64,000 nucleotides of DNA from Hominimerdicola alba 8 (GTDB taxonomy: Bacteria; Bacillota; Clostridia; Oscillospirales; Ruminococcaceae), in the NCBI RefSeq assembly GCF_000178155.2, contig NZ_ADKM02000122.1, positions 172,921-236,920 of the forward strand. Reading direction: 5' to 3'. Shown one piece after another: positions 7,901 through 16,910 of this stretch. The notes under the pieces were generated by a model, which was not told the origin of the DNA, made no database searches, and worked only from the letters and a program-made list of their open reading frames with translations. Made by a program: the position numbers and the translations under genes. Position 1 is the stretch's first letter. Each line of letters begins with the position of its first letter.

Positions 7901-10156
7901 ATGAGTACCAATGGCTTGGAAAATGGATTTATCCGTGATAAGACCCGCAGGATAGCGCATTACAGAAGTGTCAGAAATACTATCGCGGCACTTGTCAGCA
8001 CAGCTGTCGTGGGACTTTGTTTCACAGGCTATCTGGTGTATCAGTCGTTCTATTCTGTCGGCTGGCATACCCATGCGGAGGGCACTTATTATATTTCCCC
8101 TGAAACTAATGAGCGTGTGACAGGTTATCAGATAATCGACAATTCCTGTTACCTTTTTGATGATAACGGTATAATATTGCCTCCGGGCTGGCACGATTTT
8201 CGTGGTGACACCTATTATATCGGCAGTGATGGCATAATACAGCGCGGCACAGTCGAGGTCGATGGGGTAAAATATTACTTCTCCACTGAATCAGGTGTTT
8301 TCAGAACAGGGCTGGTAAACATTAATGGTGACGAATATTACTTTGATGAACACGGCTTCCCAAGTTCAGGTTTTTCGGGAAATTCATATTTCGATGACAA
8401 CGGCAAACAGTATCGCGGCTGGGTGAATGTGGGCGGCTCTCAGTATTATTTCAAGAGTGACGGCGAAATGGCTGTCGGCTTCTATGAGATAGAGGGCGAA
8501 GTATATTATTTCGACAGCGACGGTAAAATGGCTAACGATTGGAAAGTCATAAGCGGCGAGCGCTATCTTTTCAATGAAAATGGCGTTATGCACCGAGGTT
8601 GGATAGAAAAAGACGGCAATTATTTCTATGCTGACGATGAAACAGGCGCTTGTGTTAAAGGTTTTTATGAGATAGATGGCAATACCTACTATTTTGATGA
8701 TAAGTCTGAGATGATAAAAAGCTGGAAGAAGATAGACGGTAACATGTACCATTTTTCTTCTGATGGCATAATGACAGTCGGCTGGTATGAGGAAAAGGAC
8801 GCAAAGTTCTATTTCAATGAAAAGGGTCAGGCTGCGAAAGGCTTTGTTCTTATCGGTGAGGACTATTATTATTTCGATGATGAGTACAAGCTAAAAGACG
8901 GCTGGCAGACCATAGATGGTTTGAAATACTATTTCGGACGCGGCGGTGTTGTCGCAAGCGGCTGGACTGAACTTCCGGGAAAAGAGCTTATACCTTACAC
9001 TCAGGAACCTGTCATGCTGAAATACTATTTCTATCCTGAAACACATGAAGCTGCTTACGGCTGGGCTTCAATAGGCAGCGCCGCAGCTGATGTCAAGCTG
9101 TTCAAGAAAGATATGTCAGACCTGCGCAAATTTGCAAAACTTTCTGATGAAGATAAACGCGCACTGACAGGTGATGATAAGGTTCGTTATGACGAACTTG
9201 AAGAAAAGTACAAAGATGAAACGATCGGTAAATTCCAGAAAGATGTCTATGATAAATTCGGCAGTGAGGTGCTGGGTGACTACTATTTTTACAGTGACTA
9301 TACGCTGGCATACGGCTGGATAAAAGTTGGCGACTATCGCTTTCATTTTGACGAAGAAACAGGCAAAAAGACCATCGGCTGGGCAACTATTGACGGCAAG
9401 CGCTATTATTTCGGAGAAACAGGTGCAGCCTGCACAGGCGAGTTCAAGGGCAATGAAGAGAACTATGTTTTTTCGGCAGACGGCGTGCTGTCTGATGGTA
9501 TCGTAAAGCTGGACGGTCAGATAAAGTATAAAAAAGGCGATGAAGACTGGCTTACAGATTCGTTCCACACCGAAGAGGGCAAGACTTATTATTTTGACGA
9601 AGAAGGAAATGCTGCCATCGGGTGGACTGATATTTATGACAAGCGCTATTTCTTTGATGAAGAAGGCGTTATGAAAAAAGGCATCTACAATGATGACGGC
9701 AAGATATACTACCTGAGTGAAGATGGCGCAGTATCCAACAAATGGGTCAATTTTGACAACAACAAGACCTACTATTTCGGTGCCGATCATACTGCTTCAA
9801 AGGGGTGGAACAAGATCGGCGGTATCGACTATTATTTTGGTGATGACTGCACATTGCAGGAAGGCTGGAAGACCATAGAAGATAAGCGATATTACCTCGA
9901 ACACGGAGTTATGGTGAAAGGTCCGATCAACTATAATGGTGAATACTACATTGTTGGAGAAAACGGATATCTTACAGAAGGCTGGGTAAGCTGGAGCGGT
10001 GATAAGTACTATGCTCTCAGCGGCGGAAAAGTTGCTATCGGCTGGCTCGATATCGATGGCAAGCAGTATTATTTCGATTATGACGGTGTCATGCTCAGCG
10101 ATGCTGAGATAGACGGCATTAAACTCGGTGCAGATGGTGCAGCTGTGATAGAGTAG
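7901..10156 (+). CDS. Membrane-anchored cell-wall/glucan-binding repeat protein
   Basis: A basic N-terminus is followed by one hydrophobic helix at about residues 29-52 (NTIAALVSTAVVGLCFTGYL), which likely acts as an uncleaved anchor. Nearly all the rest is made of more than twenty tandem units of about 20 residues with the pattern G-W-x-x-I-D-G-x-x-Y-Y-F-D-x-x-G, the CW_binding_1/choline-binding type known from pneumococcal surface proteins and glucan-binding enzymes. A helical insert at about residues 390-450, rich in Lys, Asp and Glu, interrupts the array. No catalytic domain is visible, so the protein is probably a pure surface adhesin or scaffold. It has its own promoter and terminator. 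Confidence 0.9.
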   Translation: MSTNGLENGFIRDKTRRIAHYRSVRNTIAALVSTAVVGLCFTGYLVYQSFYSVGWHTHAEGTYYISPETNERVTGYQIIDNSCYLFDDNGIILPPGWHDFRGDTYYIGSDGIIQRGTVEVDGVKYYFSTESGVFRTGLVNINGDEYYFDEHGFPSSGFSGNSYFDDNGKQYRGWVNVGGSQYYFKSDGEMAVGFYEIEGEVYYFDSDGKMANDWKVISGERYLFNENGVMHRGWIEKDGNYFYADDETGACVKGFYEIDGNTYYFDDKSEMIKSWKKIDGNMYHFSSDGIMTVGWYEEKDAKFYFNEKGQAAKGFVLIGEDYYYFDDEYKLKDGWQTIDGLKYYFGRGGVVASGWTELPGKELIPYTQEPVMLKYYFYPETHEAAYGWASIGSAAADVKLFKKDMSDLRKFAKLSDEDKRALTGDDKVRYDELEEKYKDETIGKFQKDVYDKFGSEVLGDYYFYSDYTLAYGWIKVGDYRFHFDEETGKKTIGWATIDGKRYYFGETGAACTGEFKGNEENYVFSADGVLSDGIVKLDGQIKYKKGDEDWLTDSFHTEEGKTYYFDEEGNAAIGWTDIYDKRYFFDEEGVMKKGIYNDDGKIYYLSEDGAVSNKWVNFDNNKTYYFGADHTASKGWNKIGGIDYYFGDDCTLQEGWKTIEDKRYYLEHGVMVKGPINYNGEYYIVGENGYLTEGWVSWSGDKYYALSGGKVAIGWLDIDGKQYYFDYDGVMLSDAEIDGIKLGADGAAVIE

Positions 10157-10199
10157 ATAGTTTGATGTCCTTTCGTTTGCAGAATATCACTGTGAATAG

Positions 10200-10230
10200 A
10201 AAAAGCAGAGCTTTTATGCTCTGCTTTTTT
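10200..10230. terminator. Bidirectional terminator between convergent genes
   Basis: Perfect stem AAAAGCAGAG/CTCTGCTTTT with an eight-base loop. It gives a T run on both strands and sits between the + strand repeat protein and the - strand rhodanese gene. Confidence 0.9.
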
Positions 10231-10233
10231 GAT

Positions 10234-11100
10234 TTATTCAGTCATCTCAACGCTTATCCTTACCTCTGTTTCGCCATCGCCAAAGGCTTCAAGCAGTTCT
10301 TCACGGCTGGCATCAATGTGACCCAGCTTTGTGAAATTCCATGTGTTTTCGCCATAATAAACAGTTATCTTGTTTCCCTGATAAAGTATCACATCACCGG
10401 GAACAGTGGTTATGTCTGTGTCATTTGTAGTCAGTTCAAATGGAAGATCACCGACCTTTTCAAATCCGCCGTAGTCTGACATTGTTATCTCGATACCGCT
10501 GACAGGCATTTTACTTATCAGGTCATCAACAGAGGAGTTATCTTCAAGTTTTGCCAGAAATGTCCTGTCCCCCACATCGAAAGCAAGCACAGGGTAAGGG
10601 TCAGTAGTGATGTCAGCAAATTCGCTGTCATTCTCAGAACACTCAGAAATGGTTATCGGAGTTTCGTCAGTCGTACTGCTAACATTGTCTTCAGTCACTA
10701 CCTCACCGGTCCAGTCGATTATACCGCCGAACTCATAAATATTTGTGTATCCCATATCAACAAGTTTTTGCGCAGCCTGCTTGCTTCTGTTGCCGCTGCG
10801 GCAGTAGATCAGTATTATCTGTTCAAGGTCAGGAAGTTCTGCGGGCTTCATTTTGTCGATCGTTTCATTCGGTATGCAGACTGCATCGGGTATATGTCCC
10901 GCTGCAAATTCGTCCTGCCGCCTCACATCAACGATGATATGCCCATCGTCCTGCGCCATCATATCTTTTGCTTCTTCCTGCGTTATCTGCTTATAGCCGC
11001 TATACTCGCCTGTGTTTTCTGTTAAAGTGCTTTTCGCAGCACAGCCTATCAGAAAACCGGCGGCTGCTGCAACAAGTACAGCGATAATATATCTTTTCAT
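10234..11100 (-). CDS. Rhodanese-domain lipoprotein
   Basis: Signal peptide with lipobox LIGC and lipidated Cys20 predicted, so the protein is exported and anchored outside the membrane. Residues about 37-135 form a rhodanese domain: IIVDVRRQDEFAAGHIPDAV and the active-site loop YCRSGNRS with Cys100. The C-terminal half (about residues 150-288) matches no family I recognise; it looks like a beta-rich extracytoplasmic domain. Rhodaneses move sulfane sulfur or simply bind thiol substrates; the partner here is unknown. AAAGGAGG precedes the ATG and a separate promoter lies upstream, so it is not simply the last arg-operon gene. Confidence 0.88.
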   Translation of the reverse strand: MKRYIIAVLVAAAAGFLIGCAAKSTLTENTGEYSGYKQITQEEAKDMMAQDDGHIIVDVRRQDEFAAGHIPDAVCIPNETIDKMKPAELPDLEQIILIYCRSGNRSKQAAQKLVDMGYTNIYEFGGIIDWTGEVVTEDNVSSTTDETPITISECSENDSEFADITTDPYPVLAFDVGDRTFLAKLEDNSSVDDLISKMPVSGIEITMSDYGGFEKVGDLPFELTTNDTDITTVPGDVILYQGNKITVYYGENTWNFTKLGHIDASREELLEAFGDGETEVRISVEMTE

Positions 11101-11144
11101 GTTTGACCTCCTTTATGCTTTTGAAGACATCTGCCCATAAGAAC

Positions 11145-11173
11145 ATTATACCACATTTCTTATGATTTTTCAA
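11145..11173 (-). promoter_or_regulatory. Promoter of the rhodanese lipoprotein
   Basis: On the - strand TTGAAA and TATAAT are separated by 17 bp, about 45 bases before the start codon and just downstream of the argF terminator. Confidence 0.75.
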
Positions 11174-11177
11174 CCGC

Positions 11178-11220
11178 AAAAAAGTCCGCAAGAACTTCAA
11201 CTGCTCTTACGGACTTTATT
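11178..11220 (-). terminator. Terminator of the arginine cluster (after argF)
   Basis: On the - strand the stem AAAGTCCGTAAGA pairs with TTCTTGCGGACTTT across a short loop and is followed by TTTTT. It begins eight bases after the argF stop. Confidence 0.85.
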
Positions 11221-11227
11221 ACTATGC

Positions 11228-12145
11228 TTACTTCTTGTCGCCGCCCATAACCTTTACCATGACAGCCTTCTGTGCATGGAGCCTGTTCTCGGCTTCCTCG
11301 AATATCTCGTTAGCGTGAGCCTCAAAAACCTTCTCGGTTATCTCTTCTTCACGGTGAGCAGGCAGGCAGTGCTGAACCATAGCATCAGGCTTAGCCACAG
11401 CAATTATATCATCGTTTATCTGATAGCCTGCAAATGCGACTTTACGCTTCTCGGTTTCGGCTTCTTCGCCCATTGAAGTCCATACATCGGTGAACAGAAC
11501 ATCTGCGTCCTTAGCAGCCTCTGCGGGCTTGTCAGTCATAAAGAACTTGTCACCGTACTGCTTTGCAAATTCCAGCACCTTAGGGTCGGGACGATAGCCC
11601 TCAGGGCAAGCGATAGAAACGCTCATGCCGACTTTAAGACCGCCTACGATCAGCGAATTTGCCATGTTGTTGCCATCACCGATATAGCACATTTTCAGAC
11701 CTTCAAACTGACCCTTGAACTCACGGATAGTCATAAGATCAGCCAATACCTGACAAGGGTGGCAGAAATCGGTCAGACCATTGATTATCGGTATCGAACC
11801 GTATTCAGCCAGATCCTCGACTTCCTTCTGTTCAAAAGTACGTATCATGATGCCGTCAAGATAGCGTGAGAGTACCCTTGCAGTGTCCTGCACAGGTTCA
11901 CCTCTGCCTATCTGAAGATCACGGTTAGAGAGGAAGAGCGCCTGACCACCCAGCTGATACATGCCTGTTTCAAAAGAAACTCTTGTACGTGTTGAGGACT
12001 TCTGGAAGATCATGCCCAGTGTCTTTCCCTTTAACACCTTATGCTCGATGCCGTTTTTGTTTTCGTATTTGAGCTGATCTGCAAGGTTGAGTATATCGAT
12101 TATCTCTTCCTTTGAGAGATCAAGCATTTTAAGAAGATGGTTCAT
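11228..12145 (-). CDS. argF: Ornithine carbamoyltransferase
   Basis: Converts ornithine and carbamoyl phosphate to citrulline in the cytoplasm. The carbamoyl-phosphate loop STRTR is at residues 51-55, FCHPCQVLADL is in the middle, and the ornithine-side HCLPAHREEE lies near residue 265. Length (305) is normal. GGAGGT stands six bases before the ATG. It is the last gene of the arg cluster and follows argD by 66 bases. No carAB genes are in the window, so carbamoyl phosphate must come from elsewhere. Confidence 0.97.
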   Translation of the reverse strand: MNHLLKMLDLSKEEIIDILNLADQLKYENKNGIEHKVLKGKTLGMIFQKSSTRTRVSFETGMYQLGGQALFLSNRDLQIGRGEPVQDTARVLSRYLDGIMIRTFEQKEVEDLAEYGSIPIINGLTDFCHPCQVLADLMTIREFKGQFEGLKMCYIGDGNNMANSLIVGGLKVGMSVSIACPEGYRPDPKVLEFAKQYGDKFFMTDKPAEAAKDADVLFTDVWTSMGEEAETEKRKVAFAGYQINDDIIAVAKPDAMVQHCLPAHREEEITEKVFEAHANEIFEEAENRLHAQKAVMVKVMGGDKK

Positions 12146-12211
12146 AGTGTACCTCCGTTATTTCTGAAATGATAAATTATATTATATACCGTTTTTGTGC
12201 TTTTGTCAAGC

Positions 12212-13393
12212 TCATTCAGCAAGTATCTTTTCAAGTATTGCAATGCCCTTGTCGATCTCTTCATAGCTGATGTTCAGAGGCGGCAGGAAACGCAGTTTAT
12301 CCTTTGCAGTGAGTATCAGCAGACCGTTATCAAGACAAGCCTTGCATACATCGCCCGCAGACTTTGTTTTAAGGCTGACACCCATCATCAGACCCAGACC
12401 GCTTATGCCTGTTACCTCAGGGTTGTTTATCAACTTCTGCCAGATGTAGTAACCCTTCTGAACTACCTCGTCAAGGAATCCCTCAGAACTTACCTTGTTC
12501 AGTACAGCAAGACCACCTGCACATACAACAGGGTTGCCGCCAAATGTCGAACCGTGTGTACCCTTAGTGAGAACGTCCTTGCACTTATCATTAGCAAGGC
12601 AAACACCTATCGGCAGACCGCCTGCCAGACCCTTTGCCATTGTTACGACATCAGGCTTTACGCCGAAATTCTCGCACGCAAGGAATTTGCCTGTCCTGCC
12701 CACACCCGTCTGAACTTCATCGCAGATGGTGAGTATATCGTTCTTTTCAGCTTCTTCAAATATTACCTTGACAAAAGCCGCGTCCAGTCCGATAACGCCG
12801 CCCTCGCCCTGAATGCACTCAAACATTATTGCGCAGACTTTGCCGTCATTTTCAGCCAGAACCTTTTTAAGGTCGTCGATATCGTTTGCTTTTACATTTA
12901 CAAAACCTGGCAGGAAAGGGAAGAAGTAGTTGTGGAACACATCCTGACCTGTTGCTGAAAGTGTGCCCATAGTCCTGCCGTGAAAGCTGTTTACCAGTGT
13001 GATTATGATATTGCGCTCAGCTTCCTTGCCATACTTGTCGAAGCTGTACTTCCTGGCCAACTTGATTGCACATTCATTTGCCTCAGCGCCGGAGTTTCCG
13101 AAAAACATTTTGCTGTAGCCTGTTATCTCACAGAGTTTTGCCGCGAAATCTGCCTGCACCTTTGTGTAATAGTAGTTAGATGTATGCTGTATCTTGTGTG
13201 CCTGTTCACAGACTGCATTCACCCAGTCTTCGTTGCAGTAGCCAAGACTGTTTGTGCCGATGCCGGACCCGAAGTCTATATACTCCTTGCCCTCTTCGCT
13301 GACAGCAGTCTGCTTTTCGCCCTTGTCTAAAACCAGATCATACCTACCGTATGTCGGCATGACATGTTCGTTAAAATGTTCTATAGTATTCAT
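12212..13393 (-). CDS. argD: Acetylornithine aminotransferase
   Basis: PLP-dependent class III aminotransferase of the fourth step of ornithine synthesis. Visible motifs are FGNSGAEANECAIKLARK, the Asp in ILTICDEVQTGVGRTG, and the PLP lysine in TMAKGLAGGLPIG (about residue 254). The start at MNTIEHFNEHV is chosen because GAAAGGAAA precedes it; a longer frame with 13 extra residues would overlap the upstream gene. It follows a small membrane-protein gene by about 20 bases and precedes argF. Confidence 0.96.
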   Translation of the reverse strand: MNTIEHFNEHVMPTYGRYDLVLDKGEKQTAVSEEGKEYIDFGSGIGTNSLGYCNEDWVNAVCEQAHKIQHTSNYYYTKVQADFAAKLCEITGYSKMFFGNSGAEANECAIKLARKYSFDKYGKEAERNIIITLVNSFHGRTMGTLSATGQDVFHNYFFPFLPGFVNVKANDIDDLKKVLAENDGKVCAIMFECIQGEGGVIGLDAAFVKVIFEEAEKNDILTICDEVQTGVGRTGKFLACENFGVKPDVVTMAKGLAGGLPIGVCLANDKCKDVLTKGTHGSTFGGNPVVCAGGLAVLNKVSSEGFLDEVVQKGYYIWQKLINNPEVTGISGLGLMMGVSLKTKSAGDVCKACLDNGLLILTAKDKLRFLPPLNISYEEIDKGIAILEKILAE

Positions 13394-13412
13394 TTTAAAT
13401 TTCCTTTCATTA

Positions 13413-13958
13413 TCAGTTTCCGTATTCAACACCGATGGTCTTGCCGTTGTTCATCATCAGCCTTTCAAACTCACTGATGTTTGTGGTAAAGCCGTTTTTA
13501 TCCAGCTGATACTTGTAACCCATGTAGTATATGTAGTAGTGATATGGGTTCTGGGTCACTCTGTCGATGGCGTTGTAAGGTATGTTCATGGACTCAAAAT
13601 CCTGAACTATCATTATCTTGTCCTCGGTGAAGTTATATGTGTAAGTCTTTGGTGGTGTTATTACCATACCAGTACCTGCACCGTTGCCGTACTTGCTTTT
13701 CACGACCATCTCAGCAGGTAAGTAGCCTATCACAAGGCAAATAAATCCGACTGCCAGCATTGTTGCGTAATTTGTATATGCTGCTGGTATCAGGAAAAAG
13801 TAGATTATCACGAAAAGCGGTATGCCGATGGCACCTGTAACGGTGTATCTCAGCTTTTTCTTCTCTCTGCCCAGTGCATTGTTTGCCTGCATGATCTCAA
13901 GGTCTGACATGTTGCTCTCAGATCTGGTCGTGGTAGTGTTTGAAAATAAGATGTTCAT
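13413..13958 (-). CDS. Two-helix membrane protein with YcxB-like C-terminal domain (hypothetical)
   Basis: About 181 residues. Two adjacent hydrophobic helices (TGAIGIPLFVIIYFFLIPAA and YATMLAVGFICLVIGYLP) are followed by a soluble domain containing YTYNFTEDKIMIVQDFESMN, which resembles the YcxB/PH-like domain of small Firmicutes membrane proteins. The family match is tentative. The start at MNILFSN has GGAG upstream; an earlier in-frame start lacks one. It sits between argB and argD, with no evident link to arginine. Confidence 0.7.
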   Translation of the reverse strand: MNILFSNTTTTRSESNMSDLEIMQANNALGREKKKLRYTVTGAIGIPLFVIIYFFLIPAAYTNYATMLAVGFICLVIGYLPAEMVVKSKYGNGAGTGMVITPPKTYTYNFTEDKIMIVQDFESMNIPYNAIDRVTQNPYHYYIYYMGYKYQLDKNGFTTNISEFERLMMNNGKTIGVEYGN

Positions 13959-14130
13959 TTTTTGATCTCCTTTTCTGCCGCTGCGCATCTTTGGTGTTCA
14001 CGGCATCTGTTGTCTTTTTATATAGTAAACTGTTACCCCATTTTGCCGAAGCTGTTTGTCTGAATTCTATATTTCTCGATATAAGTAATACGGGGTCATT
14101 GCAAACGGCTGTCTGTATGCTGTTTGTGGT

Positions 14131-14994
14131 TTAGTTGAACTGTGTGCCGATACCTTCGTTTGTCAGCAGTTCTATCAGTATAGAGTGCGGCACTCTGCCG
14201 TCGATTATGGAAGTCCTCTTGACACCGCGTCTGACTGCCTCCACGCAGCAATCTATCTTTGGTATCATACCGCCGCTGATGATGCCCGACTTTTTCAGGA
14301 AAGGCACTTCGCTGACATTTACCTGCGGTATAAGTGTGCTGTCATCGTCCTTGTCTTTAAGCAGACCAACGATGTCAGTCATAAGTATCAGTTTTTCTGC
14401 ACGCAGGCATGAAGCTATCCTCGATGCCGCTGTATCTGCATTTATATTATATGACTGTCCGTCATCACCGATGCCCACAGTTGAGATTATCGGCACATAT
14501 CCGCCGTTTAGCGCATCAAGTATCGGCTTTGTGGTGACTTTTCTTATCTCGCCCACATAACCATAATCTTCGCCGTCATCACGTTCCAGCTTGTCAGCGA
14601 TTATCATTCTGCCATCACATCCGCAAAGACCCAGCGCGTTGCCGCCGTGAAGCTGAAGTGCCGAAACGAGTTCCTTGTTCAGTTTACCGCAGAGCACCAT
14701 CTTGACTATATCCATAGTTTCTTTGTCTGTATAACGCAGACCATTGATGAACTTGCTTTCGATGCCCACTCTTTTCAGCATAGCGTTTATCTCAGGACCG
14801 CCGCCGTGAACCAGTACGACCTTGATACCGACCTCGCTCAGCAGTACTATGTCGCTCATAACCGCTTCTTTAAGTGCCTCGTTTGTCATAGCGTTTCCGC
14901 CGTATTTTACAACTACCACTTTGTTGTGATATTTCTGTATGTACGGCAGAGCGTCGCTTAAGATCTGACTTCTGATACTGTTTGAAATGTCCAT
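14131..14994 (-). CDS. argB: Acetylglutamate kinase
   Basis: Phosphorylates N-acetylglutamate, usually the arginine-controlled step. The N-terminal VVKYGGNAM and the VLVHGGGPEIN loop bind ATP and substrate; ISTVGIGDDGQSYNINADTAA and SGGMIPK complete the amino-acid kinase signature. The length (287) is standard. An N-terminal helix (ISNSIRSQILSDALPYIQKY) resembles that of arginine-sensitive hexameric enzymes, so feedback inhibition is plausible but unproven. AAGGAAG precedes the ATG. Confidence 0.97.
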   Translation of the reverse strand: MDISNSIRSQILSDALPYIQKYHNKVVVVKYGGNAMTNEALKEAVMSDIVLLSEVGIKVVLVHGGGPEINAMLKRVGIESKFINGLRYTDKETMDIVKMVLCGKLNKELVSALQLHGGNALGLCGCDGRMIIADKLERDDGEDYGYVGEIRKVTTKPILDALNGGYVPIISTVGIGDDGQSYNINADTAASRIASCLRAEKLILMTDIVGLLKDKDDDSTLIPQVNVSEVPFLKKSGIISGGMIPKIDCCVEAVRRGVKRTSIIDGRVPHSILIELLTNEGIGTQFN

Positions 14995-15036
14995 TTTACA
15001 TCTTCCTTTATTTTACCCCAAACGGGGAAGTATTTA

Positions 15037-15666
15037 CTAAGCCTTTTTTATCGGGTGTCTTATCACTGTCTTCCACTTTTCGGGAGGACTTTTTCGCGGA
15101 TCGGATAAGTAGATCTCATGGTGTAGCCGCTGACCCATATCGATGACATATCCCTGTTCTTTCGCGAAATTTTCCATCAGTAAAACACTTTCAGGCTCGT
15201 CATCGTAGGGACCTATGTGCATTATCTGTACGCACAGCCCCTCCTCCAATGTAAGAAACTCTGCTTTTGTGCAATCCAGCTTTTTCTTCTTCTCAGCCGT
15301 TTCCACTGCCCATCGGAAATCTTCTTCTGTGATGAAATCCGGCAGTCTTATAACTGATATCCATTCCAGAGAACTCTTGTCAGCATAGTCCATTTCAGAA
15401 TTATCGCCCTGTTTCCAGAACCCTTCCAGCGGCGGCACAACATATTCGTAAAAGCCCTCAAATTTATGGTCAGTCTTGTAACTCATTTTCAGAGTGTAAG
15501 CAACAGCATACAGCACCTCGATGGCTTTTTGGTAATCGCCGTCTTCTTCGTTTGGGTCGCCTTTTCCACTGACCGCGATATAATTTGTTTTCGTCACATC
15601 GACAATTGACGGCTTCCTGCCCGGCATGTAGAATTCTTTGTATTCCTTTTTAAAATCAAATGGCAT
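15037..15666 (-). CDS. GyrI-like small-molecule-binding domain protein
   Basis: About 209 residues. The fold is suggested by MPFDFKKEYKEFY, then IVDVTKTNYIAVSGKGDPN, EGFWKQ, and LCVQIMHIGPYDDEPESVL near residue 165. This arrangement is typical of stand-alone GyrI-like/AraC effector-binding domains, which bind or slowly hydrolyse small hydrophobic ligands. No DNA-binding domain is attached. The start is at MPFDF because GGAGG lies eight bases before it; an upstream in-frame GTG overlaps that site. It lies 14 bases after the GNAT gene. Confidence 0.8.
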   Translation of the reverse strand: MPFDFKKEYKEFYMPGRKPSIVDVTKTNYIAVSGKGDPNEEDGDYQKAIEVLYAVAYTLKMSYKTDHKFEGFYEYVVPPLEGFWKQGDNSEMDYADKSSLEWISVIRLPDFITEEDFRWAVETAEKKKKLDCTKAEFLTLEEGLCVQIMHIGPYDDEPESVLLMENFAKEQGYVIDMGQRLHHEIYLSDPRKSPPEKWKTVIRHPIKKA

Positions 15667-15680
15667 GCTTAGCACCTCCG

Positions 15681-16121
15681 TCAGGTATCGATCCTTTTAA
15701 GTTCTTTAAGTGCCATGTTTCTGTAAACCAGATCATCACGTTCTGTAAAGCCCTTAGCCTCCCAGAAACCGTTGCCAATATCATTTCTCTCAAAGACGAC
15801 CAGCGCACACTTACTTATCTTCTCTTTTCCGAGAGCCTCCATCGCAAGCCTTACCAACTCGCCGCCAATGCCCTGCCTTCGTCTGTTTTCCTTTACAGCA
15901 GTGTGGTGTATATAACCACGTCTGCCATCATTGCCGCACAGTATTACACCGATGATCTCATCATTATCCTCACATACAAAGCAAGTAGAGGGATTTCTTC
16001 TCAGATATCGCTCTATGCCTTCCCGTGAATCATCGACATCATTAAGACCCATACCTTTGGTACCAAGCCATAAGGCATAGACCTTGTCATAGTCATCTAT
16101 CAGCATATTCCTGTATTTCAT
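15681..16121 (-). CDS. GNAT family N-acetyltransferase
   Basis: Acetyl-CoA-dependent transferase of 146 residues. The acetyl-CoA loop appears as VKENRRRQGIGGELV, and GNGFWEAKGFTERDDLVYRNM is the usual C-terminal block. The substrate is unknown. It lies nine bases after the TraX-like gene and just before the GyrI-like gene, suggesting a three-gene insert within the arginine cluster. It is not an ArgA homologue in architecture, and ArgJ supplies acetylglutamate here. Confidence 0.88.
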   Translation of the reverse strand: MKYRNMLIDDYDKVYALWLGTKGMGLNDVDDSREGIERYLRRNPSTCFVCEDNDEIIGVILCGNDGRRGYIHHTAVKENRRRQGIGGELVRLAMEALGKEKISKCALVVFERNDIGNGFWEAKGFTERDDLVYRNMALKELKRIDT

Positions 16122-16130
16122 GAAACCGCC

Positions 16131-16877
16131 TCAGAAAACATACCATTTAAGTATGCCGAGTATTATCAGATGAAGCGGATAAAAAACATAGAAAAACCAC
16201 TTGTTGAAAGCGCTCTTGCTGCCGCCCTTGCCGTTGTAGCAGTACACTATCATGATCGGCACCAACAGTACCCCAAGATTATACCAGCCGGCAACAAAAA
16301 CAAGAAGCAGATTTGGCAGATACACCAGCGTCACGGCGATGTATTTTTTCTTTTTATCGTTTCTGTATATGTAGAGGACAAGTGGTCCGAGAACGTCCAT
16401 CACAGGCCAGTCACCTATGGACGAAAGCAAGCACAGCACTACTATCAAAACTATTTTATCACTTTTTTTCAGCTTGCTGCTGTCCCATATCCTCAGCGCT
16501 GTAATGCCGAGAAACAAAGTGAAAATCACGCTTTGCTGAAGCAGGAAAAAGGGACGTTCCAATAGCTTGTCGATGCCTGATTCAAAAAACACGAACGGCA
16601 GCCACGATATTATCGCAAATATCCCAAGCCTTTTCTGATACCTGTTAACATCCCTTGTGTGAACATAGCCTTCATACAAAAAGTATGCCATCGTAGGACC
16701 TGTCAGTCTGCCCACAAAGTGGAACAGGTTTGTCACAATCAGTGGAAGACTGCTTTCAAATCCCCATGCCACATGGTCAAGCACCATAGTCACAATGACT
16801 ATGTACTTAAGTGCATTTCTGTCAAGAAATCCACTTTCTTTACGAACACATAAGGTATCCGCAGGTGTATTTCCCAT
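16131..16877 (-). CDS. TraX family membrane protein
   Basis: Polytopic protein of 248 residues with about seven or eight hydrophobic segments. The opening LDRNALKYIVIVTMVLDHVAWG and the FHFVGRLTGPTMAYFLYEGY motif match the TraX/acyltransferase-3-like family. TraX acetylates F-pilin in plasmid F, but Firmicutes relatives are mostly of unknown role and may modify surface polymers. GAGAGGA precedes the ATG. It lies 33 bases downstream of argJ. Confidence 0.88.
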   Translation of the reverse strand: MGNTPADTLCVRKESGFLDRNALKYIVIVTMVLDHVAWGFESSLPLIVTNLFHFVGRLTGPTMAYFLYEGYVHTRDVNRYQKRLGIFAIISWLPFVFFESGIDKLLERPFFLLQQSVIFTLFLGITALRIWDSSKLKKSDKIVLIVVLCLLSSIGDWPVMDVLGPLVLYIYRNDKKKKYIAVTLVYLPNLLLVFVAGWYNLGVLLVPIMIVYCYNGKGGSKSAFNKWFFYVFYPLHLIILGILKWYVF

Positions 16878-16910
16878 ATTCAGTTGTCCTCTCTTTTGTA
16901 TATATTTCTT

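Noticed and set aside
7901..10156. DNA tandem repeat or CRISPR-like array
   Set aside because: Repeats are protein-level 20-residue units in an open frame with varied DNA sequence; no constant repeat with spacers exists anywhere in the window.
15681..16121. GNAT gene as an ArgA-type acetylglutamate synthase
   Set aside because: It lacks the features of ArgA and sits beside TraX-like and GyrI-like genes; ArgJ covers that step.
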